Assembly (NCBI RefSeq): GCF_018863195.1
Contig: NZ_JAHKRT010000002.1
Coordinates: forward strand, 1-64,000
DNA length: 64,000 nt
From: Sphingomonas quercus
Lineage (GTDB): Bacteria > Pseudomonadota > Alphaproteobacteria > Sphingomonadales > Sphingomonadaceae
Direction: 5' to 3'
The translations under genes and the position numbers were made by a program. Shown in pieces: positions 47,258-55,646 of the stretch. How positions within the stretch are numbered: position 1 is the stretch's first letter; every line of letters starts with the position of its first letter. The notes below the pieces were generated by a model. It did not search any database, had not been told where the DNA came from, and saw nothing but the letters and a program-made list of their open reading frames with translations.

Positions 47258-48650
47258 TTCCGGCTCCAACAGCATGTGGGGCGGCCGCTTCGCCGAAGGG
47301 CCGGCGGCGGTGATGCGCGAGATCAACGCCTCCATCCCGTTCGACAAGCGACTCTGGCGGCAGGACATAGCCGGGTCCAAGGCGCATGTCGCCATGCTCG
47401 CCGCGCAAGGCATCGTCACCGCCGCCGATGCCGACGCGATCGGCGCCGGGCTGGATCGCATCGCCGCCGAATATGAGGCGGACGGCGTGCCGGAGGACCT
47501 CGCGCTCGAGGATATCCACATGGCCACCGAGGCGCGGCTGAAGGACGTGATCGGCGACGCGGCCGGCCGCCTGCACACCGCGCGCAGCCGCAACGATCAG
47601 GTCGCCACCGACTTCCGCCTGTGGGTGCGCGACGCCATCGACGCGGTGGAAGCGGGGCTGGAGGCGTTCCAGAAGGCGCTGGTGGCGCGCGCCGCCGAGC
47701 ATGCCGACACGGTGATGCCGGGCTTCACGCATCTCCAGTCGGCCCAGCCGGTGACGCTCGGCCATCACCTCATGGCCTATTACGAGATGGCCAGGCGCGA
47801 TCGCTCGCGCTTCGCCGATGCCCGCGTGCGCATGAACGAATGCCCGCTCGGCTCCGCGGCGTTGGCCGGCACCGGCTTTCCGATCGACCGGCAGGCGACG
47901 GCCGCTGCATTGGGCTTCGACAGGCCGACCGCCAATTCGCTCGACGCCGTGTCGGATCGCGACTTCGCCATCGATTATCTGATGGCCGCCGCGCAGGCCG
48001 CGCTGCATCTCTCCCGCCTCGCCGAGGAGATCGTGCTGTGGGCGTCGCAACCATTCGGCTTCGTGGCGCTGCCGGATGCCTATTCGACCGGCTCGTCGAT
48101 CATGCCGCAGAAGCGCAACCCCGACGCCGCCGAGCTGGTGCGCGGCCATGCCGGCCGCATCCAGGGCTGCCTCGTCGCCTTGATGACGACGATGAAGGGC
48201 CTGCCGCTCGCCTATTCCAAGGACATGCAGGACGATAAGCCGCCGGTGTTCGAGGCGCACGACCTGCTCGCCCTCAGCCTCGCGGCGATGACCGGCATGA
48301 TCGAGACGATCAGCTTCCGCCAGGAGCGGATGCGCGCCGCCGCCGAGGCCGGCTTCGCCACCGCCACCGACCTTGCCGACTGGCTGGTCCGCGTTGCCGA
48401 TATCCCCTTCCGCGAGGCGCACGAGATCACCGGCAAGGCGGTGCGGCTGGCCGAGAGCGAGCGCTGCGGCCTTGCCCAGCTGCCGCTGGAAGCACTGCAG
48501 GCGATCGACGGGCGGATCGACGAGCGCGTCTATCAGGTGCTGCCGGTCGAGGCATCGGTGGCGGCACGGGCGAGCTTCGGCGGTACCGCGCCGGAGCAGG
48601 TGCGCGCCCGCATCGCGGAGGCCCGCACGACGCTGGGTCTGGGCGAATGA
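47244..48650 (+). CDS. argH: Argininosuccinate lyase
   Basis: About 468 residues of the fumarase/aspartase superfamily, splitting argininosuccinate into arginine and fumarate. N-terminal '[12 protein letters not shown]', '[17 protein letters not shown]', '[14 protein letters not shown]', and the mobile signature loop '[16 protein letters not shown]' with the catalytic Ser are all present. I used the ATG at 47244, because relatives carry a short extension before MWGGRF; the ATG at 47274 is the alternative. Neither has a good ribosome site. Its first bases overlap the divergent tlpA-like gene. Confidence 0.95.
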   Translation: MVARNSGSNSMWGGRFAEGPAAVMREINASIPFDKRLWRQDIAGSKAHVAMLAAQGIVTAADADAIGAGLDRIAAEYEADGVPEDLALEDIHMATEARLKDVIGDAAGRLHTARSRNDQVATDFRLWVRDAIDAVEAGLEAFQKALVARAAEHADTVMPGFTHLQSAQPVTLGHHLMAYYEMARRDRSRFADARVRMNECPLGSAALAGTGFPIDRQATAAALGFDRPTANSLDAVSDRDFAIDYLMAAAQAALHLSRLAEEIVLWASQPFGFVALPDAYSTGSSIMPQKRNPDAAELVRGHAGRIQGCLVALMTTMKGLPLAYSKDMQDDKPPVFEAHDLLALSLAAMTGMIETISFRQERMRAAAEAGFATATDLADWLVRVADIPFREAHEITGKAVRLAESERCGLAQLPLEALQAIDGRIDERVYQVLPVEASVAARASFGGTAPEQVRARIAEARTTLGLGE

Positions 48651-48892
48651 GGGCGCAAGCGCTCGTCATCGTCGTCGTCGCCGCGCTGGGGCTGGTCGGC
48701 TGCGGCAAGCAGGAGACGCTGGCGCCGGTCGCCGGCAAGGCGATGCCGCAGAAACCGGCCACGGCGCCGGCCCAGCCGACCGTCGCCGAATTGCTGACCC
48801 CGACCACCCAGGCGCGGCCCGAACGATCGGACGAGCTGCTGCGCCAATCCGAACGCCGGCGCGACGATCGTTTCGAGCTGCCGCACCTCTAA
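48647..48892 (+). CDS. Small lipoprotein between argH and lysA (LptM-like position)
   Basis: An 81-residue lipoprotein. The signal peptide ends '[15 protein letters not shown]'; the rest is Pro/Ala rich and charged, without further motifs. The start overlaps the argH stop as ATGA, and lysA begins 10 nt after it. Small lipoproteins with a GCG-K start occupy this position next to lysA in many proteobacteria; in E. coli the equivalent, LptM (YifL), assists oxidative maturation of LptD. The functional link here is by position and N-terminal likeness only. Confidence 0.75.
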   Translation: MRAQALVIVVVAALGLVGCGKQETLAPVAGKAMPQKPATAPAQPTVAELLTPTTQARPERSDELLRQSERRRDDRFELPHL

Positions 48893-48902
48893 AGGCCATT
48901 TC

Positions 48903-50177
48903 ATGGACCATTTTCTCTACCGCGACGGCGTGATGCACGCCGAAGACGTGGCGCTGACCGAGATCGCCGAAACCGTCGGCACGCCCGTCTATGTCTATTC
49001 CACCGCCACGATCGAGCGGCATTTCCGCGTGTTCCGCGAGGCGCTGGCGGCGCTCGACGATCCGCTGATCGCCTATGCGGTGAAGGCCAATCCCAACGCC
49101 GCGGTGCTGGCGACGCTGGCCCGCGCCGGGGCGGGCGCCGATGTCGTCTCCGGCGGCGAGCTGAAGCGCGCGCTCGCCGCGGGCATCGCGCCGGGGAAGA
49201 TCGTGTTCTCCGGCGTCGGCAAGACCGCGGACGAGATGGCGCTGGCGCTCAACGCCGGCATCGGCCAGTTCAACCTCGAATCCGAGGAGGAGGCGGAGAC
49301 GCTGAGCGAGGTCGCCGCCAGCCTCGGGCTGACCGCGCGGGTTGCCTTCCGCATCAATCCGGACGTCGACGCAGGCACCCACGCGAAGATCTCCACCGGC
49401 CGATCCGAGAACAAGTTCGGCATCCCGCACGACATAGCGCGCGCCGCCTATGCGAGGGCTGCCGCGCGGCCGGGCATCGTCGTGCAGGGCGTGGCCGTGC
49501 ACATCGGCAGCCAGCTCACCGATCTCGCGCCGCTCGAGCGCGCCTTCACCCGCATCGGCACGCTGATCGCGGCGCTGCGCGGCGACGGGCATGCGCTGGC
49601 CACCGCCGATCTCGGCGGCGGGCTCGGCATCCCCTATGATCCCGCCCGGCCGCTCCCGCCGTCGCCGGCCGATTATGGCGCGATGGTGGCGCGGATCACC
49701 GCCGACTGGGGCCTGCGCCTGATTTTCGAGCCCGGAAGGCTGATCGTCGGCAATGCCGGCGTGCTCCTCACCCGCGTCATCCGGGTCAAGCCCGGCAGCG
49801 CCAGCCCCTTCGTCATCGTCGATGCGGCGATGAACGACCTGATGCGCCCGGCGCTCTACGACGCCTGGCACGACATCCGCGCGGTCGTCCCGCGCGGGGA
49901 ACGTTTCGACGCCAATGTCGTTGGCCCGGTCTGTGAGACGGGGGATACGTTTGCCATGGAACGCCCGATGGATCGGGTCGCGGCAAGCGATCTCGTCGCC
50001 TTCATGACGGCCGGTGCCTATGGGGCGACAATGGCCAGCACCTACAATTCCCGCGCGCTCACGCCGGAAGTGCTCGTCTCCGGGGGCGACTGGGCGGTCG
50101 TCCGCGAAAGGCAGCCGGTCGAGGCGCTGATCGCTGCGGATAATCTGCCGCACTGGCTTGTTGAGGAGTCCGCATGA
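48903..50177 (+). CDS. lysA: Diaminopimelate decarboxylase
   Basis: A 424-residue PLP enzyme for the last step of lysine synthesis. The PLP lysine is K61 in 'IAYAVKANPNAAVL'. Other signatures are 'GADVVSGGELKRAL', 'HIGSQLTDLAPLE', 'DLGGGLGIPY', 'FEPGRLIVGNAG' and the active-site 'VGPVCETGDTFA' with the substrate-contacting Cys. The stop overlaps galU as ATGA, following argH and the small lipoprotein gene on the same strand. Confidence 0.96.
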   Translation: MDHFLYRDGVMHAEDVALTEIAETVGTPVYVYSTATIERHFRVFREALAALDDPLIAYAVKANPNAAVLATLARAGAGADVVSGGELKRALAAGIAPGKIVFSGVGKTADEMALALNAGIGQFNLESEEEAETLSEVAASLGLTARVAFRINPDVDAGTHAKISTGRSENKFGIPHDIARAAYARAAARPGIVVQGVAVHIGSQLTDLAPLERAFTRIGTLIAALRGDGHALATADLGGGLGIPYDPARPLPPSPADYGAMVARITADWGLRLIFEPGRLIVGNAGVLLTRVIRVKPGSASPFVIVDAAMNDLMRPALYDAWHDIRAVVPRGERFDANVVGPVCETGDTFAMERPMDRVAASDLVAFMTAGAYGATMASTYNSRALTPEVLVSGGDWAVVRERQPVEALIAADNLPHWLVEESA

Positions 50178-51031
50178 AAGCTGTTCGCAAGGCCGTCTTC
50201 CCGGTCGCCGGCCTCGGCACCCGTTTCCTTCCCGCCACCAAGGCAATGCCGAAGGAGATGCTGACCGTCGTCGACAAGCCGCTGATCCAATATGCGGTGG
50301 AAGAGGCGATCGAGGCGGGGATCGAACAGATCATCTTCGTCACCGGGCGCGGCAAGGGCGCGCTCGAGGATCATTTCGATATTTCCTACGAACTCGAGGC
50401 GACTATGAAGGCGCGGGGCAAATCCCTCGATGCCATCGCCTCGATCCGCCAGAAGCCGGGGTCACCCGTCTATGTCCGGCAGCAGGAGCCGCTCGGCCTC
50501 GGCCATGCCGTGTGGTGCGCGCGCGACATCGTCGGCGACGAGCCGTTCGCGGTATTCCTGCCGGACGAGCTGATGGTCGGCACGCCCGGATTCATGAAGC
50601 AGATGGTCGACGCTTATGAGACGGTCGGCGGCAACGTCATCGGCGCGCTGGAAGTGGCGCCGGACCAGACCGATAAATATGGCATCATCTCGCCCGGCGC
50701 GGTCAATGGCCGGCTGACCGAGGTGAAGGCGCTGATCGAAAAGCCCAAGCTCGGCACGGCGCCGTCTAACCTGATGATCCCCGGCCGCTACATCCTCCAG
50801 CCCGAGGTGATGCGCATCCTCGAAAAGCAGGAGAAGGGCGCCGGCGGCGAGATCCAGCTCACCGACGCCATGGCCCAGCTGATCGGCAACCAGCCGTTCC
50901 ACGGGTTCACCTTCGACGGCCGGCGCTATGATTGCGGCGACAAGGCGGGCTTCATCCAGGCCAATATCGCCCTGTCCCTGTCCCGCCCCGATCTCGCGCC
51001 GCAAATCCGGGCGTTCCTCGCCGAGATCTGA
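50174..51031 (+). CDS. galU: UTP-glucose-1-phosphate uridylyltransferase
   Basis: A 285-residue nucleotidyltransferase making UDP-glucose for polysaccharide and envelope glycan synthesis. The nucleotide-binding signature is 'VFPVAGLGTRFLPATKAMPKEML'-like at the N-terminus (residues about 9-31), followed by 'QQEPLGLGHAVWCARD', 'FLPDELMVG' (usual DD replaced by DE) and 'VKALIEKPKLGTAPSNL'. Length is normal. The start overlaps lysA. Confidence 0.95.
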   Translation: MKAVRKAVFPVAGLGTRFLPATKAMPKEMLTVVDKPLIQYAVEEAIEAGIEQIIFVTGRGKGALEDHFDISYELEATMKARGKSLDAIASIRQKPGSPVYVRQQEPLGLGHAVWCARDIVGDEPFAVFLPDELMVGTPGFMKQMVDAYETVGGNVIGALEVAPDQTDKYGIISPGAVNGRLTEVKALIEKPKLGTAPSNLMIPGRYILQPEVMRILEKQEKGAGGEIQLTDAMAQLIGNQPFHGFTFDGRRYDCGDKAGFIQANIALSLSRPDLAPQIRAFLAEI

Positions 51032-51076
51032 CATCAGCGCTTGGAAAGCGGCCCCCGGCACCCCACAAAGCGCGCT

Positions 51077-51853
51077 GTGGAAAGCCTGGCTGTTTTCCTG
51101 AACCTTCGCGGCAGGGCCGTGATCCTCCTCGGCGAAGGCGGGGCGGCGGACGCGAAACGGCGCCTGTTGCTGCGCGCCGGCGCCCGCCTGGTCGGGGAGG
51201 AGGACGCGGGCGCCCGCATCGCCGTGGTGGCCATTGCCGACGAGGGCGAAGCAGCGGACGCCGCCGCCCGGCTCCGCGCACGCGGCCTCATCGTCAATGT
51301 CGTCGACCGCCCAGCCCTGTGCGATTTCAGTTTCCCGGCGATTGTCGATCGCGCGCCGGTGATGGTGGCGATCGGCACCGGCGGCGCGTCTGCCGGGCTC
51401 GCCAAGGCGCTCCGCCAGCGCATCGAGGCGCTGCTGCCGGCCGGGCTGGGCGCCCTCGCCACCGCTCTTCACGCGGCGCGGCCCGCCATCCGCGCGCGCT
51501 GGCCGGACGCGGCGGACCGGCGCCGGGCGATCGACGCCGCGCTCGGCGCGGGCGGCACGCTCGATCCGCTCGGCGAGCCGGGCGATGTCGCCGGCTGGAT
51601 CGCCGGCGCTGCCGATCCCACGCCGGCGGCGCTCATTTCCGTCCGCCTCGTCTCCGCCGACCCGGACGAGCTCACGCTTCGCATCGCGCGGCTGCTGTCG
51701 CACGCCGACCGCGTCTATCACCGGCCGAATATTCCGCAGGCGATATTGAACCGTGCCCGGGCCGATGCGGAACTCATCCCCTGTCCCACCCCGCCGGAGA
51801 CGCCCCCCCCCGGCCTCTCCCTCGATCTTTCTCTGGAGGATGCGCGCGCATGA
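51077..51853 (+). CDS. Siroheme synthase-like dehydrogenase (precorrin-2 dehydrogenase type)
   Basis: A 258-residue protein like the N-terminal CysG(B)/Met8p module, which oxidises precorrin-2 with NAD and may insert iron. The NAD-binding segment is 'RAVILLGEGGAADAKRRLLL', and the middle has 'ALCDFSFPAIVDRAPVMVAIGTGGASAGLAKALRQRIE' in parts (about residues 95-130), as in the family. No uroporphyrinogen methyltransferase domain is attached. I chose the GTG at 51077 (N-terminus MESLAVFLNLRG) over a TTG at 51041. The stop overlaps the CorA-like gene as ATGA. Confidence 0.82.
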   Translation: MESLAVFLNLRGRAVILLGEGGAADAKRRLLLRAGARLVGEEDAGARIAVVAIADEGEAADAAARLRARGLIVNVVDRPALCDFSFPAIVDRAPVMVAIGTGGASAGLAKALRQRIEALLPAGLGALATALHAARPAIRARWPDAADRRRAIDAALGAGGTLDPLGEPGDVAGWIAGAADPTPAALISVRLVSADPDELTLRIARLLSHADRVYHRPNIPQAILNRARADAELIPCPTPPETPPPGLSLDLSLEDARA

Positions 51854-52815
51854 TCGGTTGCGGCTATGTCGTTCATGCCGATGGCACGGTGGCCGAATGC
51901 GGCGTCGCCGGCGCGCCTCAGCATTCCAACGACGACAAGGCGCTGGTCTGGGTGCATCTCGACGGCCGCGATCCCGAATCGCGCGCATGGCTGGAGAAGA
52001 CCGACCTGCCGCGCGCCGCCCTCGAAGCGCTCACCGCCGAGGAAACGCGACCGCGCGCCGACGTCATCCATGCCGGCGCGATCCTCAACCTGCGCGGCCT
52101 CGCCACCCAGGGCGTGGTCGCGCCCGACGCCCTCGTCTCGATCCGGCTTTGGGCTGAAAAGGGGCGCGTCATCTCCGTCAGCTTCTTCCCGCTGGCGGCG
52201 GTACAGCCGGTGCGCGCGGCGATGGAGGCGGGCCGGATCCGCGATCCCGGCGACCTCATCACCGCCATCGCCGTCACCATCACCGAGGCGCTGGATCCGG
52301 ACGTCGCCGCCCTCGGCGACACGCTGGACGAGTTCGAATCCGACATGCTGCGCCCACGCCGCGGGCTGGGCGTGCGGGCACGGATCGGAAAGGCCCGCTC
52401 GCGCGCTATCCTCTACCGGCGGTTCGTGGCGCCGCAGCGCGCCGCGCTGGAGCGCCTCGCCGGGCTGGAGGTGGACTGGCTTGAGGATGACGACCGTTCC
52501 CATGTCCGCGTCGCCGCCGATCGCTTCGCGCGCATGGCGGAAGAGCTGGAAGCGATCCGCGAGCGGGCCGCTCTGATGCACGAGCAGCTCACCGATCTGC
52601 GCGCCGAGCTGGTCGAGCAACGGGCGCTGCTGGTGTCGGTGGTCGCGCTGATCTTCCTGCCGCTGACGTTCATCACCGGCCTGCTCGGGATGAATGTGGA
52701 CGGCATCCCCTATGCCCATCATCCCCACGCCTTCTGGTGGGTCACCGGGTTCTGCGTGGCCGTGGCGGTCGGCGTCACCGGCTATTTCGTGATGCTGCGC
52801 TGGTTCCGCGAGTGA
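51850..52815 (+). CDS. CorA/ZntB-family divalent cation transporter
   Basis: A 321-residue protein. The N-terminal cytoplasmic domain (about 1-250) ends in a long stalk helix rich in charged residues. Two membrane helices follow at the C-terminus (about 258-279 and 295-315). The pore motif GMN is at residues 280-282 ('GLLGMNVDGIP'). The absence of an acidic MPEL-type loop after GMN resembles ZntB, a zinc transporter, more than CorA. The start overlaps the siroheme-like gene and the stop overlaps the polyketide synthase gene. Confidence 0.9.
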   Translation: MIGCGYVVHADGTVAECGVAGAPQHSNDDKALVWVHLDGRDPESRAWLEKTDLPRAALEALTAEETRPRADVIHAGAILNLRGLATQGVVAPDALVSIRLWAEKGRVISVSFFPLAAVQPVRAAMEAGRIRDPGDLITAIAVTITEALDPDVAALGDTLDEFESDMLRPRRGLGVRARIGKARSRAILYRRFVAPQRAALERLAGLEVDWLEDDDRSHVRVAADRFARMAEELEAIRERAALMHEQLTDLRAELVEQRALLVSVVALIFLPLTFITGLLGMNVDGIPYAHHPHAFWWVTGFCVAVAVGVTGYFVMLRWFRE

Positions 52816-53846
52816 CGACCCCCTGGATCAACCGCATCGGCACCGCCGTGCCCGGTCACGACATCCACCGCGCCTTCGTGGACTGGGCCGTCGCCCAGCC
52901 CGTGGAGGAGCGCGAGCGACGCCTGTTCCTGCGCATGGCCGAGCGATCGGGCATCGTCCACCGCTGGTCGGTGCTTCCCCATGCCCCGGACGGCGGATCT
53001 CCGGTGGCGCCGGGCGGCTTCTACGACGGCGGCGCCATGCCCTCGACCGGAGTGCGCATGGCCCGCTATGCCGAGGCCGCGCCCGCCCTCGCCGAACGTG
53101 CCGTGCGTGCGCTGGGCGAGACGGGGCCGGTCAGCCACCTCGTCGTAGCGAGCTGCACCGGCTTCGTGGCGCCGGGGGTGGACCAGTTGCTCGCCGCCCG
53201 GCTCGGCCTGCCCGGGGATGTCGAGCGCACGCTGATCGGCTTCATGGGCTGTTATGCGGCGGTCGCGGCGCTGCGCACGGCGCATCACATCGTCCGCTCG
53301 ACGCCGGCCGCGCGGGTGCTGGTGGTGACGGTGGAGCTGTCCACCCTGCACCTTCAGCCGGAGGAAAGGCTGGAGCCGCTGCTCGCCATGCTCCAGTTCG
53401 GCGACGGGGCGGCGGCGGCGCTGGTCACGGCGGAGCCCGGCGGGCTGTCCATCGAGCAACCCTTTTCCGAGACGCTGCCCGATTCCGAAGGGCTGATCCG
53501 CTGGACGATCGGCGATCACGGCTTTGCCATGCACCTGTCGGGCGCGGTGCCGCAGCGGATCGGCGAGGCGCTGGCGACGCCCGACCTGCGCGCGCGGCTG
53601 GCGGGTGAGCGCATCGCGGTCCATGCCGGCGGGCGCTCGATCCTCGACGCCGTCGAACATGCGCTGGCGCTGCCGGGCGACGCGCTCGCCGCCTCGCGGG
53701 CGGTGCTGCGCGAGCATGGCAACATGTCCTCCTCGACCTTGATGTTCACCCTTGCGAGGCTGCTCGGACAGGCCGGCGATGGCGTTGCCGTCGCCTTCGG
53801 ACCGGGCCTCGCCGCGGAAGGCTTCCGCTTCCGGAGCGCGGCATGA
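52812..53846 (+). CDS. Type III polyketide synthase (chalcone synthase-like)
   Basis: A 344-residue homodimeric ketosynthase of the chalcone synthase family, which extends an acyl-CoA starter with malonyl-CoA and cyclises the product to a pyrone or resorcinol. The catalytic triad is visible: C147 in 'GFMGCYAAVAALR', H271 in 'IAVHAGGRSILDAVE' and N304 in 'REHGNMSSSTLM'. Further hallmarks are 'SCTGFVAPGVD' and 'FGDGAAAALV'. The GTG at 52812 overlaps the transporter stop as GTGA. It is the first of three overlapping genes with a methyltransferase and an FAD oxidoreductase, a cassette resembling phenolic-lipid clusters. Starter and product are not predictable here. Confidence 0.93.
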   Translation: MTTPWINRIGTAVPGHDIHRAFVDWAVAQPVEERERRLFLRMAERSGIVHRWSVLPHAPDGGSPVAPGGFYDGGAMPSTGVRMARYAEAAPALAERAVRALGETGPVSHLVVASCTGFVAPGVDQLLAARLGLPGDVERTLIGFMGCYAAVAALRTAHHIVRSTPAARVLVVTVELSTLHLQPEERLEPLLAMLQFGDGAAAALVTAEPGGLSIEQPFSETLPDSEGLIRWTIGDHGFAMHLSGAVPQRIGEALATPDLRARLAGERIAVHAGGRSILDAVEHALALPGDALAASRAVLREHGNMSSSTLMFTLARLLGQAGDGVAVAFGPGLAAEGFRFRSAA

Positions 53847-54526
53847 GCCTCGCCGCACGCAGCCTTGCCGAGGAGCAGATGGACGCGCCGGATCTCGATC
53901 CGGCCGTCTATGCAGCGGTGCTCGGCGACCTCGCCCGCGTCAACCGGCTGACGATGAGCGCCCGCCCGACCCTCGCCTTCCTCACGCGCGCCACGCGCGG
54001 GCGCGATCGCATCCGCCTGCTCGATGTGGGCTTTGGCGACGGCGACATGCTGCGTGTCATCGCCCGCTGGGCGGCGCGGCGGGGGATTGCCGCCGAGCTG
54101 GTCGGCGTCGACCTCAACCCGCGCAGCGCCGCCGTGGCGCGCGCCGCGACCCCCGCCGGCATGGCGATCGACTATCGCACCGGCGACTATGCCGATCTCG
54201 GCGATTTCGACCTGATCATCTCCAGCTTCGTGGCCCATCATATGAGCCACGCCCAGCTCGTCGCGTTCCTCCGCCACATGGAGCGGCACGCGACCCTCGG
54301 CTGGTTCGTCAACGACCTGCACCGCCACGGCTTCGCCCATTTCGGCTATCCGCTGCTCGCCCGGCTGATGGGCTGGCACCGCATCGTCCGCGAGGACGGC
54401 ACCCTTTCCATCGCCCGCAGCTATCGACCCGCGGAATGGCCGCCGATCCTCGCCGAAGCCGGGATTGCGGGCGCACGGGTGTTTCGCGCCTTCCCCTTCC
54501 GGCTGTGCGTCGAGAGACGGCGCTGA
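53843..54526 (+). CDS. Class I SAM-dependent methyltransferase
   Basis: A 227-residue methyltransferase. Motif I reads 'LLDVGFGDGDMLRVIARWA', the acidic end of strand 2 is 'LVGVDLNPRSA', and motif IV is 'DFDLIISSFVAHHMS'. An N-terminal helical part (about 1-45) may cap the active site. It overlaps the polyketide synthase gene as ATGA and the oxidoreductase gene by 22 nt. It therefore probably O- or C-methylates the polyketide product. It is unlike the integral membrane (ICMT-type) methyltransferase SrsB of Streptomyces phenolic-lipid clusters. Confidence 0.88.
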   Translation: MSLAARSLAEEQMDAPDLDPAVYAAVLGDLARVNRLTMSARPTLAFLTRATRGRDRIRLLDVGFGDGDMLRVIARWAARRGIAAELVGVDLNPRSAAVARAATPAGMAIDYRTGDYADLGDFDLIISSFVAHHMSHAQLVAFLRHMERHATLGWFVNDLHRHGFAHFGYPLLARLMGWHRIVREDGTLSIARSYRPAEWPPILAEAGIAGARVFRAFPFRLCVERRR

Positions 54527-55584
54527 TCGTCGGCGGCGGGCCGGCCGGCGCCGCCGCCGCGATCCGGCTGGCCCGCGCCGGTCATCGCCCGTTGCTGATC
54601 GAGCGGGAGCGCACCACCGCCGACGCGCTGTGCGGCGGCTTCCTTTCCTGGCGGACCCTGGAGGCACTCGGCGCGCTCGGCGTCGATCCCTTTGCGCTGG
54701 GGGCTCGGGCGGTGACGCAGGTGCGGTTGTTCGCCGGCGCGCGGACGGTGGCGGCGGCGCTACCCGGCAGGGCGGCGGGGCTGTCGCGCCGCGCGCTGGA
54801 TGGCGCCCTCCTCGCCCGTGTCGATGCCGTCGAGCGCGGCGTCGCGGCGCGGGAGGCGGAGCCCGGGCGCGTCCGGCTCGACGACGGCGGCGAGGTGACG
54901 TGCGATGCGCTGTTCCTCGCCACGGGCAAGCATGAGCTGCGCGGCCTTGCCCGGCCGCGGGCCGGGGGCGACCCGGTGCTCGGCCTGCGCCTCCGCCTCG
55001 CCGCCGCGCCGGGGCTCGCGCGGCTGCTGGCGGAGACGATCGAGCTCCATTTGTTCGATCGCGGCTATGCCGGGCTCGTCCTGCAGGAGGATGGCAGCGC
55101 CAATCTCTGCCTCGCCGTCCATCGCAGCCGGCTGGACGCGGCCGGCGGGCGGCCGGAGGCGCTGATCGATGCCCTCGGCCGGGAATCGCCCCGGCTGGGC
55201 GAGCGGCTGGGCGCCGGCGCGTCGGGGCCGGTGCAGGCCGTCGCCAATATTCCTTATGGGTGGCGCGCCGAGGCCGCTCCGCCGGGCCTGTACCGGCTCG
55301 GCGATCAGGCTGCCGTCATCCCTTCGCTCGCCGGCGAAGGCATCGGCATCGCGCTCGCCAGCGCCGCCCATGCCGTGGCCGCCTGTGTACGGCGGGCGCC
55401 TTTCCAGCCGCCCTTCGCGCGGGCGGCGGCACGGCCGCTGCGCATCGCCGGGATGATCCGCGACATCGCCGAGCGGCCGGGGCTGGCCGGCCCGGCGCTG
55501 GCACTGCTTGGCGCGGCGCCATGGCTGCTCGGCCCGGCGATGCGCCTGACCCGGATTGGCGGCGATTTCGACCGGAAGGGGTAA
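54505..55584 (+). CDS. FAD-dependent oxidoreductase (geranylgeranyl reductase / hydroxylase-like)
   Basis: A 359-residue flavoprotein. The dinucleotide motif is 'LIVGGGPAGAAAAIRLARAG', followed by 'LLIERE'. The second FAD motif is 'LYRLGDQAAVIPSLAGEGIGIALASA' (GD-P motif, about residues 265-290). The fold is that of geranylgeranyl reductases and aromatic hydroxylases. The start is GTG at 54505, inside the methyltransferase gene, followed directly by 'RRETALIVGGGP'. As third gene of the cassette it probably oxidises or reduces the methylated polyketide. Confidence 0.9.
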   Translation: MRRETALIVGGGPAGAAAAIRLARAGHRPLLIERERTTADALCGGFLSWRTLEALGALGVDPFALGARAVTQVRLFAGARTVAAALPGRAAGLSRRALDGALLARVDAVERGVAAREAEPGRVRLDDGGEVTCDALFLATGKHELRGLARPRAGGDPVLGLRLRLAAAPGLARLLAETIELHLFDRGYAGLVLQEDGSANLCLAVHRSRLDAAGGRPEALIDALGRESPRLGERLGAGASGPVQAVANIPYGWRAEAAPPGLYRLGDQAAVIPSLAGEGIGIALASAAHAVAACVRRAPFQPPFARAAARPLRIAGMIRDIAERPGLAGPALALLGAAPWLLGPAMRLTRIGGDFDRKG

Positions 55585-55646
55585 GCACGGGACAGCCTTT
55601 GCTTGTGGCGGGCCGGCGGAGCGGGTAATCGGCGACTATTCCGCCC

